Notes: generated by a model not told the origin, from the letters alone. DNA of 42,907 bases from Elusimicrobiota bacterium (GCA_012517235.1 JAAYVI010000015.1:1-42907), one strand, 5' to 3'; shown: positions 26,078-37,345, counted from the first letter of the stretch. Numbers and translations are program-made.

Positions 26078-27112
26078 CTAATTCGTCTTAAGGAATTTCG
26101 GGGCGCTGCGCATCTTATCCAGTTCTTCCAGATATTTACCGCAGCCGAGAGCTACGCAGCTGAGAGGATCGGCGGCACGATGTACCGGCAATTCGGTTTC
26201 TTGTCTTAATAATTCGGGAAGTCCCCTTAACAAAGACCCCCCTCCGGCTATAACCATGCCCCTGTCTACCAAATCTGAAGAAAGTTCCGGAGGAGTTTCC
26301 TCCAAAACCTGTTTCACCACGTCGATGATGAGCTGTATGGGCTCCATCAAAGCTTGTCTTATTTCCTCGGAAGTCACAAGTATTGTTCTGGGCAGACCTT
26401 TTGACTGGTCTCTGCCTTTAACTTCCATGGTTTTTTCTTCTTTTAACGGGAAAACCGATCCTATCTGAATCTTAACCTCTTCCGCGGTTGATTCTCCTAT
26501 GATTAAATTGTGCTTCCTTCTAAAATGCTGCACTATGCAGTCGTCCACTTCGTCGCCGGCCACGTCCACGGATTTTGTAACCACCATACCGCCCAAAGAA
26601 ACTACGGCGACTTCGGTAGTTCCTCCTCCGATATCGCAAATCATGCTGGCATTGGGCTCCGATACAGGCAAATCCGAACCGATAGCGGCGGCCATCGGTT
26701 CTTCTATAAGATAAACTTCTCTCGCTCCGGCTTGCTGAGCCGATTCTTGTACCGCTCTTTTTTCTACTTCCGTTATGCCCGAAGGTATCCCTATAACTAT
26801 TCTGGGTCTTAATAAACCCTTTCTATTATGAACCTTCTGTATGAAATATTTTATCATCTCCTGGGTAACTTCGAAGTCGGCTATTACTCCGTTTCTCAAA
26901 GGTCTGACGGCGACAATATTGCTGGGAGTTCTTCCCAACATTTGTTTTGCTTCGCTGCCGACGGCCAGCACTTTTCTCTTTGATTTGTCTATTGCGACTA
27001 CGGAAGGTTCTCTAAGAACTATTCCCTTGCCTTTTACATAAACAAGGGTATTAGCCGTACCCAGGTCCATTCCGATATCGTTTGAGAAAAGGCTGAAAAA
27101 ATAATCTAACAT
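26078..27112 (-). CDS. mreB: Rod shape-determining protein MreB (actin-like)
   Basis: [50 protein letters not shown]. Confidence 0.98.
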   Translation of the reverse strand: MLDYFFSLFSNDIGMDLGTANTLVYVKGKGIVLREPSVVAIDKSKRKVLAVGSEAKQMLGRTPSNIVAVRPLRNGVIADFEVTQEMIKYFIQKVHNRKGLLRPRIVIGIPSGITEVEKRAVQESAQQAGAREVYLIEEPMAAAIGSDLPVSEPNASMICDIGGGTTEVAVVSLGGMVVTKSVDVAGDEVDDCIVQHFRRKHNLIIGESTAEEVKIQIGSVFPLKEEKTMEVKGRDQSKGLPRTILVTSEEIRQALMEPIQLIIDVVKQVLEETPPELSSDLVDRGMVIAGGGSLLRGLPELLRQETELPVHRAADPLSCVALGCGKYLEELDKMRSAPKFLKTN

Positions 27113-27456
27113 TAATCCGCCAATTTTACCAGAGCGGTCATAGCCGCATCGCCTTTTCTTTCGCCTATTTTAAGCACGCTTGAAAATCCGCTTTTTCTAT
27201 CTTTATATCTCGGAGCTATTACTTCCACCATCTTTTTAAAAGCATCCTTATTTCTTAAAACGGATTTTAAGCCGGAATAATTTTGTTTTTGCGCCGTATT
27301 TACCGTTCTGTCAAAAAACCTGCTCAACTCTTTTGCTTTGGGAAGAGTCGTTACAAGTTTTTCGTTCATTATCAGAGAAGAAAGCATATTGGCAAACATC
27401 GCTCTTCTATGGGAGCCTGTCTTCGAAAGTTTTTTATCTCCGTGATTCTTAATCAT
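27112..27456 (-). CDS. rplQ: 50S ribosomal protein L17
   Basis: [36 protein letters not shown]. Confidence 0.96.
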   Translation of the reverse strand: MIKNHGDKKLSKTGSHRRAMFANMLSSLIMNEKLVTTLPKAKELSRFFDRTVNTAQKQNYSGLKSVLRNKDAFKKMVEVIAPRYKDRKSGFSSVLKIGERKGDAAMTALVKLAD

Positions 27457-27465
27457 AAATACCTC

Positions 27466-28449
27466 TTATTTCTTTGTCATTCCGAGAGAAAGGCCGAGTT
27501 CTTCGAGTTTTTCCTTTATCTCGTCGAGAGACTTTTGTCCGAAATTTTTAACGGCCAAAAGTTCTTGCTCTGTTTTGGAAACGAGCTCGCCTATGGTCTG
27601 AATATTCGCCACTTTAAGGCAATTGGCGGCTCTGGATGAAAGTTCTATTATATCGACGCCGCTTTCAAGAAGTTCTTTAAGTTCTTGATCTTCTTCGTTT
27701 TCGGAAGTATGAACCGTTTCCTGTTTACCCGTTTTAGGTTTGGGTTCTCCCAGGAAAGGAGTCAAAGACTGGCTTATGAGATTTCCGGATTTTTCCACGG
27801 CTTCCTTAGGAGATATGGAACCGTCGGTCCAAACTTCGAGTATGAGTTTATCATAGTCGGTTTTTTGTCCCACTCTGGCGTTTTCAACGGTATAATTTAC
27901 TTTCGTTACGGGAGAAAACAGAGCGTCTACCGGTATAAAATCTTGAGGCAAAGTCAAAGCTTTTCTTATTTCGTCGCTGGTCATATATCCGACGCCTTTG
28001 GCCACTTCGAGTTCGGCTTCCAGAACCGCGCCCGCTTCCAGAGTAGCTATATGAAGATCTTTATTTACTATTTCGACGGATGAGTTTTCCTTTATATCTG
28101 CGGCGGTAACGGACTTCTTACCTTTTTGAGATATAAAAAGAGTTATTCTTTCGTCTTCCGAATTTACTTTGAGCCTCAACTTCTTCAAATTGAGAATTAT
28201 GTTTATGACGTCTTCTTTTACCCCGTCTAAAACCGAATATTCATGGGTTACGCCTTTTATTCTTACCGCGACCACGGCGGCGCCGTCTATTTGAGAAAGA
28301 AGAGTTCTTCTGAAAGAATTTCCTACGGTATGTCCGAATCCTTTTTCATAAGGTTCGGCCGTAAATTTCCCGTAATTTTGAGTAGAAGTTTTTTCTTCTA
28401 ATTTTATTTCCGAAGGAATTACTATATCTTTTACAAAAGTATTTGGCAT
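27466..28449 (-). CDS. rpoA: RNA polymerase alpha subunit
   Basis: [31 protein letters not shown] and alpha-[43 protein letters not shown]. Confidence 0.98.
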   Translation of the reverse strand: MPNTFVKDIVIPSEIKLEEKTSTQNYGKFTAEPYEKGFGHTVGNSFRRTLLSQIDGAAVVAVRIKGVTHEYSVLDGVKEDVINIILNLKKLRLKVNSEDERITLFISQKGKKSVTAADIKENSSVEIVNKDLHIATLEAGAVLEAELEVAKGVGYMTSDEIRKALTLPQDFIPVDALFSPVTKVNYTVENARVGQKTDYDKLILEVWTDGSISPKEAVEKSGNLISQSLTPFLGEPKPKTGKQETVHTSENEEDQELKELLESGVDIIELSSRAANCLKVANIQTIGELVSKTEQELLAVKNFGQKSLDEIKEKLEELGLSLGMTKK

Positions 28450-28461
28450 TTTTGCCTCCGT

Positions 28462-29085
28462 TTATTTGGAGTAGAATTCTACTATCAATTGTTCGTTTAC
28501 CGTAGTAGACATTTCGCTTCTGTCCGGAACTCTCACTATTTTTGCGGTAAGATTTTCCGGATTATAAGAAATAAAGCTCGGCCTGGAAGACGTTTTATCG
28601 GCATTTTCCAAAGACTGTTTTACGGCAACTTTCTCGGCCAACTTCGGATCGAGGGAAACCTCGTCGTTTTCCTTAACTATGTAAGAAGGAATATTTACGG
28701 TTCTTCCGTTAACTTTAATATGACCGTGAGAAACAAGCTGTCTGGCCATTTTTAAAGATTCGGAAAAACCGGCTCTTCTTACCACATTTTGAAGACTAAG
28801 TTCCAAAAGTCTGAGCAAAGTTTCTCCGGTTCTTCCTTTGGCTTTTGAAGCCATGGCAAAAAAACGTCTAAACTGAGCCTCGCCTATTTGATTGGATACT
28901 CTCGCTATTTGTTTTTCTCTCAAATGCTTGCCGTAATCGGACATTTTTTTGGGACGTCCTTTTGTTTTGGCGTCTTTATTTATCCTGTCGAAAACGCAGT
29001 TGGTTCTGCATTTGTATCCTTTGAGAAAAAGTTTTTGATTAAGTTTTCTGCACTTCTTGCAGCTTGCTTCTGTATATCTGGACAT
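28462..29085 (-). CDS. rpsD: 30S ribosomal protein S4
   Basis: S4 RNA-binding domain RRAGFSESLKMARQLVSHGHIKVNGRTVNIPSY; zinc-type Cys cluster at the N-terminus. Confidence 0.97.
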   Translation of the reverse strand: MSRYTEASCKKCRKLNQKLFLKGYKCRTNCVFDRINKDAKTKGRPKKMSDYGKHLREKQIARVSNQIGEAQFRRFFAMASKAKGRTGETLLRLLELSLQNVVRRAGFSESLKMARQLVSHGHIKVNGRTVNIPSYIVKENDEVSLDPKLAEKVAVKQSLENADKTSSRPSFISYNPENLTAKIVRVPDRSEMSTTVNEQLIVEFYSK

Positions 29086-29100
29086 TGATTCGCTCCTTTA

Positions 29101-29538
29101 TTATACTCTTCTGGGTTTGGGCGGTCTGCAGCCGTTATGAGGTATGGGAGTAACGTCTTTTATCGAAACTACTCTTATACCGGCCGACGCTACGGCTCTT
29201 ATCGCCGTTTCCCTTCCGGGTCCGGGCCCGCTTATGAAAAGCTGAGCCTGCTTCATTCCCATTTCTACGGCTTTGGCGGCCGCTTTGGAAGCGGTTATTT
29301 GAGCGGCAAAAGGAGTTCCTTTTTTGGTGCCTCTAAATCCGTTTCCTCCGGAAGTAGCCCAAGCCACAACGTTACCGTGATCGTCGGTAACAGTAACTAT
29401 CGTATTATTAAAGCTGCAGGTTATATAAACTCTGCCGAAGGCCACATTATGATGCTTCCTTTTATTTTTCTTAAAAGCGTCTTTTTTAGCGGGGGCTTCC
29501 TGTTTTTTTTCTTCTTGTTTTTTCTTTTCTTCTGACAT
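29101..29538 (-). CDS. rpsK: 30S ribosomal protein S11
   Basis: [46 protein letters not shown] and [18 protein letters not shown]. Confidence 0.98.
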   Translation of the reverse strand: MSEEKKKQEEKKQEAPAKKDAFKKNKRKHHNVAFGRVYITCSFNNTIVTVTDDHGNVVAWATSGGNGFRGTKKGTPFAAQITASKAAAKAVEMGMKQAQLFISGPGPGRETAIRAVASAGIRVVSIKDVTPIPHNGCRPPKPRRV

Positions 29539-29555
29539 AAATTTTATCTCCCTGA

Positions 29556-29960
29556 TTAAGCGGCTTTAGCCGGCGCCGGCGCGGCTTTCGAAGCCGAACC
29601 CACCGTCTTTCTTCTTCCTCTTCTGGTTCTGGCATTTGTTCTGGTCCTCTGACCTCTGGCCGGAAGATTTCTTCTATGCCTGAAACCTCTATAGCTGTTT
29701 ATTTCCACATATCTTTTAAGATTTGAATGAACTTCTCTTCTGAGTTCTCCTTCAACCTTATAGTTTTTGGAAATTATCGCGCTAAGCTGACCGACTTGTT
29801 CTTCGGTAAGATCTTTTACTCTCGTTTCCGGTTTTATGGAACCGCCAAGATCTTTTTCCAAAATTTTCTTAGCCAAAGGTCTGCCTATTCCGTAGATATA
29901 GGCGAGAGCCACGTCTATTCTTTTTTCTCTCGGTAAGTCTATGCCTACTATTCTTGCCAT
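29556..29960 (-). CDS. rpsM: 30S ribosomal protein S13
   Basis: [59 protein letters not shown]. Confidence 0.98.
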   Translation of the reverse strand: MARIVGIDLPREKRIDVALAYIYGIGRPLAKKILEKDLGGSIKPETRVKDLTEEQVGQLSAIISKNYKVEGELRREVHSNLKRYVEINSYRGFRHRRNLPARGQRTRTNARTRRGRRKTVGSASKAAPAPAKAA

Positions 29961-29971
29961 TTTTCCGCTCC

Positions 29972-30085
29972 TTATCCTTGTCTTTGTTTATGCTTCGGCT
30001 CGGAACAGATAACTCTGACCACGCCTTTTCTTTTTATTATTTTGCATTTATCGCATATTTTTTTTACGCTTGATCTGACTTTCAT
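29972..30085 (-). CDS. rpmJ: 50S ribosomal protein L36 (short ORF absent from the supplied track)
   Basis: Hand translation [37 protein letters not shown] between infA and rpsM. Confidence 0.97.
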   Translation of the reverse strand: MKVRSSVKKICDKCKIIKRKGVVRVICSEPKHKQRQG

Positions 30086-30097
30086 ATTTTTCTCCGT

Positions 30098-30319
30098 TTA
30101 TTTCTCTCTAAAAATTATTCTTCCTCTTGTCAAATCGTAAGGGGAAAGTTCCACTTTGACTTTATCGCCGGGTAAAATTCTTATATGATTCATTCTCATT
30201 TTTCCGGAAATCATGCCGAGTATCGTTTTCCCGTTTCCTATGTCTATTTTAAAAGACGCATTGGGAAGAGCTTCTTTTACGATGCCTTCCAATTCTATTT
30301 TTTCTCCGCTATTGGACAT
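30098..30319 (-). CDS. infA: Translation initiation factor IF-1
   Basis: [64 protein letters not shown]. Confidence 0.98.
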   Translation of the reverse strand: MSNSGEKIELEGIVKEALPNASFKIDIGNGKTILGMISGKMRMNHIRILPGDKVKVELSPYDLTRGRIIFREK

Positions 30320-30353
30320 ATGTTTAAATTATACTAAATTTTTATTTTTATAT

Positions 30354-31103
30354 CTATAATGCGGTTAATATTTCGCATTCTCCTTCTTTGATTAAAACGG
30401 TATGTTCGAAGTGCGCGGAATTGGAACCGTCGGTCGTAACCACAGTCCATCCGTCTTTAAGAAATTTTACTTCTTCCGAACCCAAAGAAAGCATAGGTTC
30501 TATCGCCAATGTCATGCCGTTTCTTAAAACCGGTCCCGTTCCAGGAACTCCGAAATTAGGTATGGAAGGTTCTTCGTGCAGTTTTCTTCCTATGCCGTGA
30601 CCGCTGAATTCCCTTATAACTCCCAAGTTTTTTGAGGCCGCAGTTTTTTCCACGGCATTGGAAATATCTCCGAGTCTCGCTCCGGCTTTTGCCTTTTTCA
30701 AAGCTTCGTCCAAAGATCTTTTTGTAGTTTCCAAAAGTATTTTATCCTCGGGTTTTATTTTTCCTACGCCGATAGTCAAAGCGGCATCGCCGTAGAATCC
30801 GTTCACTATAGCGCCCAAATCGACGCTTACCAAATCGCCTTCTTCTATTATTTTATCCGCTTTCGGAATACCGTGTATAACCTGTTCGTTTACCGAAACG
30901 CAAGCGACAGCCGGATATCCTCTATATCCCAAAAAAGCCGGTTTAGCGTCCGATTTTTCCAGAGAAGCCGCAGCCATTTTATCTATATCCAAAGTGCTGA
31001 TTCCCGGACGAATTCTTTCCGCTATGTCGGCCAAAGCCGCCGCCACGGCGCGGCAGGCAAGCTTCATGTTTTTTATTTCTTCCTGAGTTTTTATTTCTAT
31101 CAT
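30354..31103 (-). CDS. map: Type I methionine aminopeptidase
   Basis: VNEQVIHGIPKADKIIEEGDLVSVDLGAIVNGFYGDAALT and FSGHGIGRKLHEEPSIPNFG. Confidence 0.98.
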   Translation of the reverse strand: MIEIKTQEEIKNMKLACRAVAAALADIAERIRPGISTLDIDKMAAASLEKSDAKPAFLGYRGYPAVACVSVNEQVIHGIPKADKIIEEGDLVSVDLGAIVNGFYGDAALTIGVGKIKPEDKILLETTKRSLDEALKKAKAGARLGDISNAVEKTAASKNLGVIREFSGHGIGRKLHEEPSIPNFGVPGTGPVLRNGMTLAIEPMLSLGSEEVKFLKDGWTVVTTDGSNSAHFEHTVLIKEGECEILTAL

Positions 31104-31150
31104 AAAAAAAGAAACTAAACCGCAAATCGCAAATCTAAAGCGTACCTAAA

Positions 31151-31795
31151 TTAAATTTTGGCTTGAGAAATAGTTTTTTCTATCTCGGAGTATACTTCTT
31201 CTCCGGGTCTCGAGGCATTTATTATATGAAACAATCCTTGAGTTCTATAATAGGAAATCAAAGGGGAAGTGAGATCTTTATAAACGTCTATTCTTTTGGA
31301 AATCACCTCCGGCTTATCGTCTTCTCTTGTGAAAAGTTCCGCTCCGCACGAATCGCATATGCCTTCTTTCAAGGGAGGATTGGTTATCGTATTGTAAACT
31401 TTCCCGCAGGAGCAAGACCTTCTGGCGGAAAGTCTCTTTATAACTTCCTTTTCGTCTACTTCAAAAAATAAAACGGCATCGACTTTTCTGGAATATTTTT
31501 CAAGCAGGATTTCCAATCCTTCCGCTTGTTCTACGGTCCTTGGAAAACCGTCGAAAATAGCGTCGTTTTTCAAAGATCCTATTTTACTTTCTATTACCTT
31601 AAGAACTATTTGATCGGATACGAGTTTACCGGAAGAGATTATACCTTTTACCGTTTTGCCTAACTCCGATCCTTTCGCTATCTCCTCTCTAAAAAGATCT
31701 CCGGTGGAAATATGAGCGAAGTTTTTTCTTTCGGCCAAAAGTTTGGCTTGAGTTCCTTTACCCGAGCCTGGATAGCCTAAGAAAATCAAATTCAT
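31151..31795 (-). CDS. adk: Adenylate kinase with zinc-type LID
   Basis: NLIFLGYPGSGKGTQAKLLAERKNFAHISTGDLFRE, FDGFPRTVEQAE, CSCGK...CDSC. Confidence 0.98.
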   Translation of the reverse strand: MNLIFLGYPGSGKGTQAKLLAERKNFAHISTGDLFREEIAKGSELGKTVKGIISSGKLVSDQIVLKVIESKIGSLKNDAIFDGFPRTVEQAEGLEILLEKYSRKVDAVLFFEVDEKEVIKRLSARRSCSCGKVYNTITNPPLKEGICDSCGAELFTREDDKPEVISKRIDVYKDLTSPLISYYRTQGLFHIINASRPGEEVYSEIEKTISQAKI

Positions 31796-31806
31796 TTCCC
31801 CCTCCC

Positions 31807-33135
31807 TTATTGCCCCACATTAAACCATCTTCCCTTTATTCTCGAATTTTTCGAAAAACCTTCGTAGTTTCTCATTAATAAATGAGCTTCCATCTGAGCC
31901 ATAGTATCCAATGCCACGCCGACCACTATCAGAAGCGACGTGCCTCCGAAATAAAAAGGAACATTCAGTTTGGCTCTCAAATAATCCGGTAAAACCGCTA
32001 TGGCCGAAACAAATAAAGCTCCGCCCAAAGTTATTCTGTTTAACACTCCTTCTATATATTGCGCCGTAGGTTCTCCGGGCCTTATTCCCGGGACAAAACC
32101 TCCCCATTTTTTCATATTCTCAGCCAGATCTTTCGGATTTATGCTTACGGAATTATAAAAATAACAAAAGAAAATTATCAAACCGACATAAAGCGTTTGA
32201 TATAAAAGGCTGGAATGATTCATAAATTCCATTACCTTTTTTGCCAATACCGAATCGGGTCTGAAAGTGGCGAAAGTATAAGGAAGACCGATTAAAGAAA
32301 CGGCAAAAATTACCGCTATTACCCCGGATTGATCAACCTTGAGAGGCAAAAAGGTGCTTACTCCGCCGTACATTTTTCTTCCGACCATTCTTTGAGCGTA
32401 CTGAACCGGAATCTTTCTTTGAGCCGTCTGAACCCAAACTGTTACCGCTATTATGAAAACTACCACGGCTATTATAAGCAAAGCTGTTATTATACTTATT
32501 TCTTCGAGTTGAACGAGTCTAAGCAAATCCATAACGGCTTTGGGCGCCCTGTCTACTATGCCCGCAAAAATTATAAGGGATATGCCGTTTCCTATGCCTC
32601 TCTCGGTTATCTGTTCTCCGAGCCACATAATGAAAACTGTGCCGGTTGTGAGAGATAAAACGGTAGTAAAATAAAAAGCCGCATCCGGATTTATCACTAC
32701 CGGGACTCCTCCGGGAACAGGCATATTTTTTAAAGCCAGAGTCAATCCGAACGCTTGAAACGCGGCCAAGAAAAGAGTAAAGAATCTTGTTATCTGAGTT
32801 ATTTTCTTTCTTCCGCTTTCTCCTTCTTTTTGGAGCCGGTCGAGCATCGGAAAAACATGAGCGCCTTGAACCAAGCTCATTATGATCGATGCGTTTATAT
32901 AAGGCATTACGCCTAAAGAAAAAATGGAAAAACGGCCCAAAGCGCCGCCGGAAAACATATCTAAGAAATTAAGAACGCCCATTTTATTGTTTTCAAAAAG
33001 ATGCCGCAGCGCTTCGGCGTTTATACCGGGTATCGGGATTGAGGCTCCTAAGCGGTAAACCGCCAAAGCCAGCGCTACGAAGATTATCCTTTTCTTCAAA
33101 TCTTCCGCTTTCAACACATTGGCTATGTTTTCCAT
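31807..33135 (-). CDS. secY: Preprotein translocase subunit SecY
   Basis: Polytopic; YRLGASIPIPGINAEAL, GERGIGNGISLIIFAGIV, GFVPGIRPGEPTAQYIEGVLNRIT. Confidence 0.98.
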   Translation of the reverse strand: MENIANVLKAEDLKKRIIFVALALAVYRLGASIPIPGINAEALRHLFENNKMGVLNFLDMFSGGALGRFSIFSLGVMPYINASIIMSLVQGAHVFPMLDRLQKEGESGRKKITQITRFFTLFLAAFQAFGLTLALKNMPVPGGVPVVINPDAAFYFTTVLSLTTGTVFIMWLGEQITERGIGNGISLIIFAGIVDRAPKAVMDLLRLVQLEEISIITALLIIAVVVFIIAVTVWVQTAQRKIPVQYAQRMVGRKMYGGVSTFLPLKVDQSGVIAVIFAVSLIGLPYTFATFRPDSVLAKKVMEFMNHSSLLYQTLYVGLIIFFCYFYNSVSINPKDLAENMKKWGGFVPGIRPGEPTAQYIEGVLNRITLGGALFVSAIAVLPDYLRAKLNVPFYFGGTSLLIVVGVALDTMAQMEAHLLMRNYEGFSKNSRIKGRWFNVGQ

Positions 33136-33159
33136 TTTTTCTCCGAAAATCTACGAGAA

Positions 33160-33615
33160 TTATTTTTCCGACTTAATCGCGGCTTTGCCGCCTGCTTTTT
33201 CTATTTTTTCCTTTGCGGACTTTGAAAAAGCGTCGGCCGTCACATTTAAAGATTTTTTTATCTCGCCGTCTCCGAGTATTTTTACAGGCAAGTTTCTTTT
33301 TATCAAACCTTTTTTCGCCAAAGTTTCACAATTTACTTCTTCGCCTTTATTAAAATATTTTTCCAAAGAGGAAACGTTAACATACTGATATTCTTTTCTA
33401 AATTTATCGTTATTGAATCCGCTCTTGGGAATTCTTCTCAAAAGCGGCATTTGACCGCCCTCGAATCCCCAAGGTTTGGATCCTCCGCTTGTGGAATTTT
33501 GGCCTTTTTGTCCTCTTGTGGAAGTTTGTCCGTGACCCGATCCCTGTCCGGTTCCGAGTCTTTTTTTCCTGTGAGTAGATCCTTTTTTAGGTCTGAGATT
33601 ATTTAAAGAAATCAT
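33160..33615 (-). CDS. rplO: 50S ribosomal protein L15
   Basis: NNLRPKKGSTHRKKRLGTGQGSGHGQTSTRGQKGQNS. Confidence 0.97.
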   Translation of the reverse strand: MISLNNLRPKKGSTHRKKRLGTGQGSGHGQTSTRGQKGQNSTSGGSKPWGFEGGQMPLLRRIPKSGFNNDKFRKEYQYVNVSSLEKYFNKGEEVNCETLAKKGLIKRNLPVKILGDGEIKKSLNVTADAFSKSAKEKIEKAGGKAAIKSEK

Positions 33616-33623
33616 AAAGTCTC

Positions 33624-34169
33624 CTATTTTCTCATGTCCATAACTTCGTCTTTATTTTTGAGTTTTTTAAGGGCTTCCAAAGTGGCATAAACGGAATTAA
33701 AAGGATTTCTGGATCCTAAGTTTTTGGTTAGTATATTCCTTATGCCCGCGGCTTCCAAAACGGCTCTCATTCCGCCTCCGGATATTAAGCCCGTTCCTTC
33801 GACGGCCGGTTTCATCCATACGTGTCCGGATCCGAATTTACCTTCTATTTCGTGAGGTATGGTGCCGTTATGTATCGGGAAATTTATCATACTTTTTCTT
33901 GCGGCGGAAGTGGCTTTCGTTATGGCGTCTTGCACTTCGTTAGCTTTTCCCAAAGCGGCTCCGACGGAACCGTTGCCATTTCCTACCACTACCAAAGCGT
34001 TGAAAGAAAGTCTTTTACCGCCTTTAACGACTTTTGAAACTCTGTTTACGGTTACGGTTATGGCATTTTCAAGTTCCTGCTCTTGTTCTATTTCGACATA
34101 ACCTTCTTCGGTTTTATCTTTCTTCAATTCTTTTTCGGTTTTCAGATTCTTGGAATTTTTAGTTATCAT
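33624..34169 (-). CDS. rpsE: 30S ribosomal protein S5
   Basis: [33 protein letters not shown]. Confidence 0.97.
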   Translation of the reverse strand: MITKNSKNLKTEKELKKDKTEEGYVEIEQEQELENAITVTVNRVSKVVKGGKRLSFNALVVVGNGNGSVGAALGKANEVQDAITKATSAARKSMINFPIHNGTIPHEIEGKFGSGHVWMKPAVEGTGLISGGGMRAVLEAAGIRNILTKNLGSRNPFNSVYATLEALKKLKNKDEVMDMRK

Positions 34170-34180
34170 CTTTTCTCCCC

Positions 34181-34543
34181 TTAAAATTTAAGTCCGCCGC
34201 TTCTGGCGCCTTCCGCCAAAGCCTTTATTCTGCCGCTGTAAATTCTTCCGCCTCTGTCAAAAAAAACTTCTTTCACTCCTTTGGCGGCGGCTCTTTTGGC
34301 CAAAAGTTCTCCTATCATTTTGGAAGCTTCGATATTTTTGGAAGACTTAAGTTTTCCCTTAAGCTCTTTATCCAGACTGCTGGCGCTGGCCAGAGTAAGA
34401 CCTTTGGCATCGTCTATGACTTGAGCGTAAATATGATTGGTGCCTCTATAAACGCTCAAGCGTGGTTTGGAAGGCTGGTTTGCAAACAGTTTCCTTCTCG
34501 TTCTTTCTTTTCTAAATTCGTATCTTTTTTGCTTGCTTATCAT
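34181..34543 (-). CDS. rplR: 50S ribosomal protein L18
   Basis: [31 protein letters not shown]. Confidence 0.97.
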   Translation of the reverse strand: MISKQKRYEFRKERTRRKLFANQPSKPRLSVYRGTNHIYAQVIDDAKGLTLASASSLDKELKGKLKSSKNIEASKMIGELLAKRAAAKGVKEVFFDRGGRIYSGRIKALAEGARSGGLKF

Positions 34544-34555
34544 AAGAAACTCTCC

Positions 34556-35119
34556 TTATTTCTTTCCGCCGGCTCCGGCGCCCGCTGCGGATTTACCGGC
34601 CTTTCTTATAATTCTTTCGCCTTGATATTTTATCCCGGTGCCTTTATAAGGTTCCGGAACTTTGACTTTTCTGACTTTAGAAGCGAAATTGCCTACCAAG
34701 TCTTTGTCTATTCCGCTTATTGTGATAACCGGCTGTTTGGGATCGGAAACAACCTTAAGTCCCTGGGGGACGTCCATTATCACCGGATGAGAAAAGCCGA
34801 CGGTAAGGCTTAATTTATTCCCCTGCATAATGCCTTTGAAACCGACGCCTATTATTTCAAGATTTTTGGAAAAGCCCTTGGTTACGCCTTCGACCATATT
34901 GTTTATTTTTGCTCTTGTGGTTCCGTAAACCGCGGACAAATCGTTTCTTTTGGGATCTTTGGAAACAATAATCTTGCCGTCTTTGACTTCGGCTTTTATT
35001 CCGTCTACAAGTTTATAGGAAAGTTTACCCAAAGGACCTTCCACAAGAACTTCGCTTCCGTTAACGGAGGCTTTGACTTTTTCCGGTATTATTACCGGCT
35101 GTTTGCCTATTCTGCTCAT
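34556..35119 (-). CDS. rplF: 50S ribosomal protein L6
   Basis: MSRIGKQPVIIPEKVKASVNGSEVLVEGPLGKL, VPEPYKGTGIKYQGERIIRKAGKS. Confidence 0.97.
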   Translation of the reverse strand: MSRIGKQPVIIPEKVKASVNGSEVLVEGPLGKLSYKLVDGIKAEVKDGKIIVSKDPKRNDLSAVYGTTRAKINNMVEGVTKGFSKNLEIIGVGFKGIMQGNKLSLTVGFSHPVIMDVPQGLKVVSDPKQPVITISGIDKDLVGNFASKVRKVKVPEPYKGTGIKYQGERIIRKAGKSAAGAGAGGKK

Positions 35120-35132
35120 AAATTCTCCTTAG

Positions 35133-35537
35133 TTACCACACCTGACAAATTACTTCTCCGCCTACTTTTTCTTTTCTCGCGGACTTATCGCTCATTATGC
35201 CCTTGGGAGTAGATACTATGTTTACTCCGAAAGCGGCTCTTACTCTCGGCATATTATCATAAGAGCGGTATATTCTTATGCCGGGTTTGGACATTCTTTT
35301 TATACCGTTTATTATCGGAGTTTTATTCTCCGTATATTTCAATATTACTCTTATATTTTGTTTTTTATTGGCTTTATCGGCCTCGTCTTTCATTATTCTG
35401 TAATTTGAAATGAAGCCTTCGTCCTTAAGAACTTTAAGTATGTTAGCTTTAAGTTTGGAGTAAGGAAATTCCACCTTCTCTTTATTTTTCATACTGGCAT
35501 TTCTGATGCTAGTCAGCATATTTGCTATGGTATCCAT
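35133..35537 (-). CDS. rpsH: 30S ribosomal protein S8
   Basis: DTIANMLTSIRNASMKNKEKVEFPYSKLKANILKVLKDEGFI, STPKGIMSDKSARKEKVGGEVICQVW. Confidence 0.97.
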   Translation of the reverse strand: MDTIANMLTSIRNASMKNKEKVEFPYSKLKANILKVLKDEGFISNYRIMKDEADKANKKQNIRVILKYTENKTPIINGIKRMSKPGIRIYRSYDNMPRVRAAFGVNIVSTPKGIMSDKSARKEKVGGEVICQVW

Positions 35538-35553
35538 TAAATTCCTCCGTATT

Positions 35554-35739
35554 TTACCAGCTGGATTTTTTAAGGCCCGGTATCAAACCTTCGTGGGCCA
35601 TTTTTCTAAGACAAATTCTGCAAAGGCCGAAATCTCTGTAATAGCCTCTGGGTCTGCCGCAAATCTGACATCTGTTTCTTTGTCTCGTCGAATATTTCGG
35701 CGTTTTTCTGGCTTTAGCCATCCAAGCGTAAGTAGCCAT
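35554..35739 (-). CDS. rpsN: 30S ribosomal protein S14, zinc-type
   Basis: [40 protein letters not shown]. Confidence 0.97.
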   Translation of the reverse strand: MATYAWMAKARKTPKYSTRQRNRCQICGRPRGYYRDFGLCRICLRKMAHEGLIPGLKKSSW

Positions 35740-35742
35740 AGT

Positions 35743-36333
35743 TTAGTTCTCCTTGGTTTTTTGATCTTTTTTAAAAGGCAGGCCGAGATAGTCCAATAAG
35801 AGCCTGGCTTTCTTGTCGTCGGCGCATTTGACGACGAAGGTAATATTCATACCGCGCGATTTCAAAGACTTTTCCACGTTTATTTCCGGGAATATCAAAT
35901 GATCTCTAAGTCCCACATTATAATTGCCTCTTCCGTCGAAGTGGTCGGAAGAGAATCCTTGAAAGTCTCTTATTTTAGGAGCGGCGAGAGAAACAAATCT
36001 GTCGAAAAACTCGTACATCCTATCGCCTCTTAAAGTAACCCTCAAAGCTACCGGCATGCCTTGCCTAAGCTTAAAGTTAGAGATTGATTTTTTGGCTTTT
36101 CTTATTTCGGGCATTTGACCGCTTAAAGCGATAAGATCTTCCTTGGCCTGTTCTAAAACCTGAATATTTTCTTTTGCTTCGTTAACGCCCATATTTATTA
36201 CTATTTTTTCCAGCTTTGGGGCGGCCATGGGAGATTTAAGGCCTAACTCTTTAAGCATAGCCGGAACTATTTTTTCGTCATAAAGTTTTTTTACTCTCGG
36301 CGAGTAATCGGACTTATTCTTATTTTTTTCCAT
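35743..36333 (-). CDS. rplE: 50S ribosomal protein L5
   Basis: KLEKIVINMGVNEAKEN, GQMPEIRKAKKSISNFKLRQGMPVALRVTLRGDRMYEF. Confidence 0.97.
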   Translation of the reverse strand: MEKNKNKSDYSPRVKKLYDEKIVPAMLKELGLKSPMAAPKLEKIVINMGVNEAKENIQVLEQAKEDLIALSGQMPEIRKAKKSISNFKLRQGMPVALRVTLRGDRMYEFFDRFVSLAAPKIRDFQGFSSDHFDGRGNYNVGLRDHLIFPEINVEKSLKSRGMNITFVVKCADDKKARLLLDYLGLPFKKDQKTKEN

Positions 36334-36351
36334 AATTCTATTTCACCTCTT

Positions 36352-36660
36352 TTAAATTATTATCTCACCGCACTTTTTACAAATTCTCAGTTTATCCTGT
36401 CCTTCTATTTTTTTGCCTATTCTGGTAGGCTTATCGCATTTGGAACATATTATCATAACTTTTGATATGTGTATCGGGGCTTCTTTTTTAACTATGCCGC
36501 CCGGTTTGTCTTTTTTTGTTTTTTCGTGCTTTGAAACTATATTTACTCCGGTAACTATGACTTTGCTTTTGTCGGCTAAGACTTCTCTTACTTCGCCTTT
36601 TTTACCTTTGTCTTTTCCGGAGATGACCATTACTTTGTCTTTCTTTTTTATGTTAAGCAT
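36352..36660 (-). CDS. rplX: 50S ribosomal protein L24 (with zinc-ribbon-like C-terminus)
   Basis: KKKDKVMVISGKDKGKKGEVREVLADKSKVIVTGVNIVSKHEK; CSKC...CKKC. Confidence 0.96.
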   Translation of the reverse strand: MLNIKKKDKVMVISGKDKGKKGEVREVLADKSKVIVTGVNIVSKHEKTKKDKPGGIVKKEAPIHISKVMIICSKCDKPTRIGKKIEGQDKLRICKKCGEIII

Positions 36661-36671
36661 ATAAACTCCTT

Positions 36672-37040
36672 TTATAAAACTTCCGGCGCCAAGGAAATTA
36701 TTTTCAAATAATTTTTGGCTCTTAATTCTCTGGCCACGGGACCGAATACGCGCGTACCCCTGGGCTCCCCGTTATTGTCTATCAGACAAACGGCATTTTC
36801 GTCAAATCTTATATAAGAGCCGTCTTTTCTTCTGGCCTCTTTTTTAACTCTTACGACAACCGCTTTGACTACTTCGCCTTTCTTTATGGCTCCGGTAGGA
36901 AGAGCGTCTTTTACGGAACACACCACAACATCGCCCAAATAGGCATAAGTTCTGGTGCTGCCGCCGAGAACCTTAAAACACATAAGCTTTCTTGCTCCAG
37001 AATTATCGGCGACATTTAACATAGTCCTTAATTGAATCAT
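36672..37040 (-). CDS. rplN: 50S ribosomal protein L14
   Basis: [28 protein letters not shown]. Confidence 0.98.
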   Translation of the reverse strand: MIQLRTMLNVADNSGARKLMCFKVLGGSTRTYAYLGDVVVCSVKDALPTGAIKKGEVVKAVVVRVKKEARRKDGSYIRFDENAVCLIDNNGEPRGTRVFGPVARELRAKNYLKIISLAPEVL

Positions 37041-37064
37041 AATATTCTCCGGTTTTATTAAGAA

Positions 37065-37334
37065 TTATTTGCTTCTCTTTTCAACCACTCTGAAAACTCT
37101 CCATCTTTTGAGTTTGGACATAGGCCTGGCGCTCATTATTTCCACTATGTCGCCGGCCTTAGACTGTTCGGCCTCGTCGTGAGCGTAATATTTTTTCTTT
37201 TCTCTGAGAGTCTTTTCGTAAAGAGAATGCCTGTAAATTCTTTCTACGCTTACGACTCTTGTCTTGGTCATCTTATCGGAGACAACCGTACCTCTCAAAA
37301 CTTTTCTGTCGTTTCTGCTATTTTCTTTTGACAT
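37065..37334 (-). CDS. rpsQ: 30S ribosomal protein S17
   Basis: [45 protein letters not shown]. Confidence 0.96.
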   Translation of the reverse strand: MSKENSRNDRKVLRGTVVSDKMTKTRVVSVERIYRHSLYEKTLREKKKYYAHDEAEQSKAGDIVEIMSARPMSKLKRWRVFRVVEKRSK

Positions 37335-37345
37335 CTTTCACCTCA

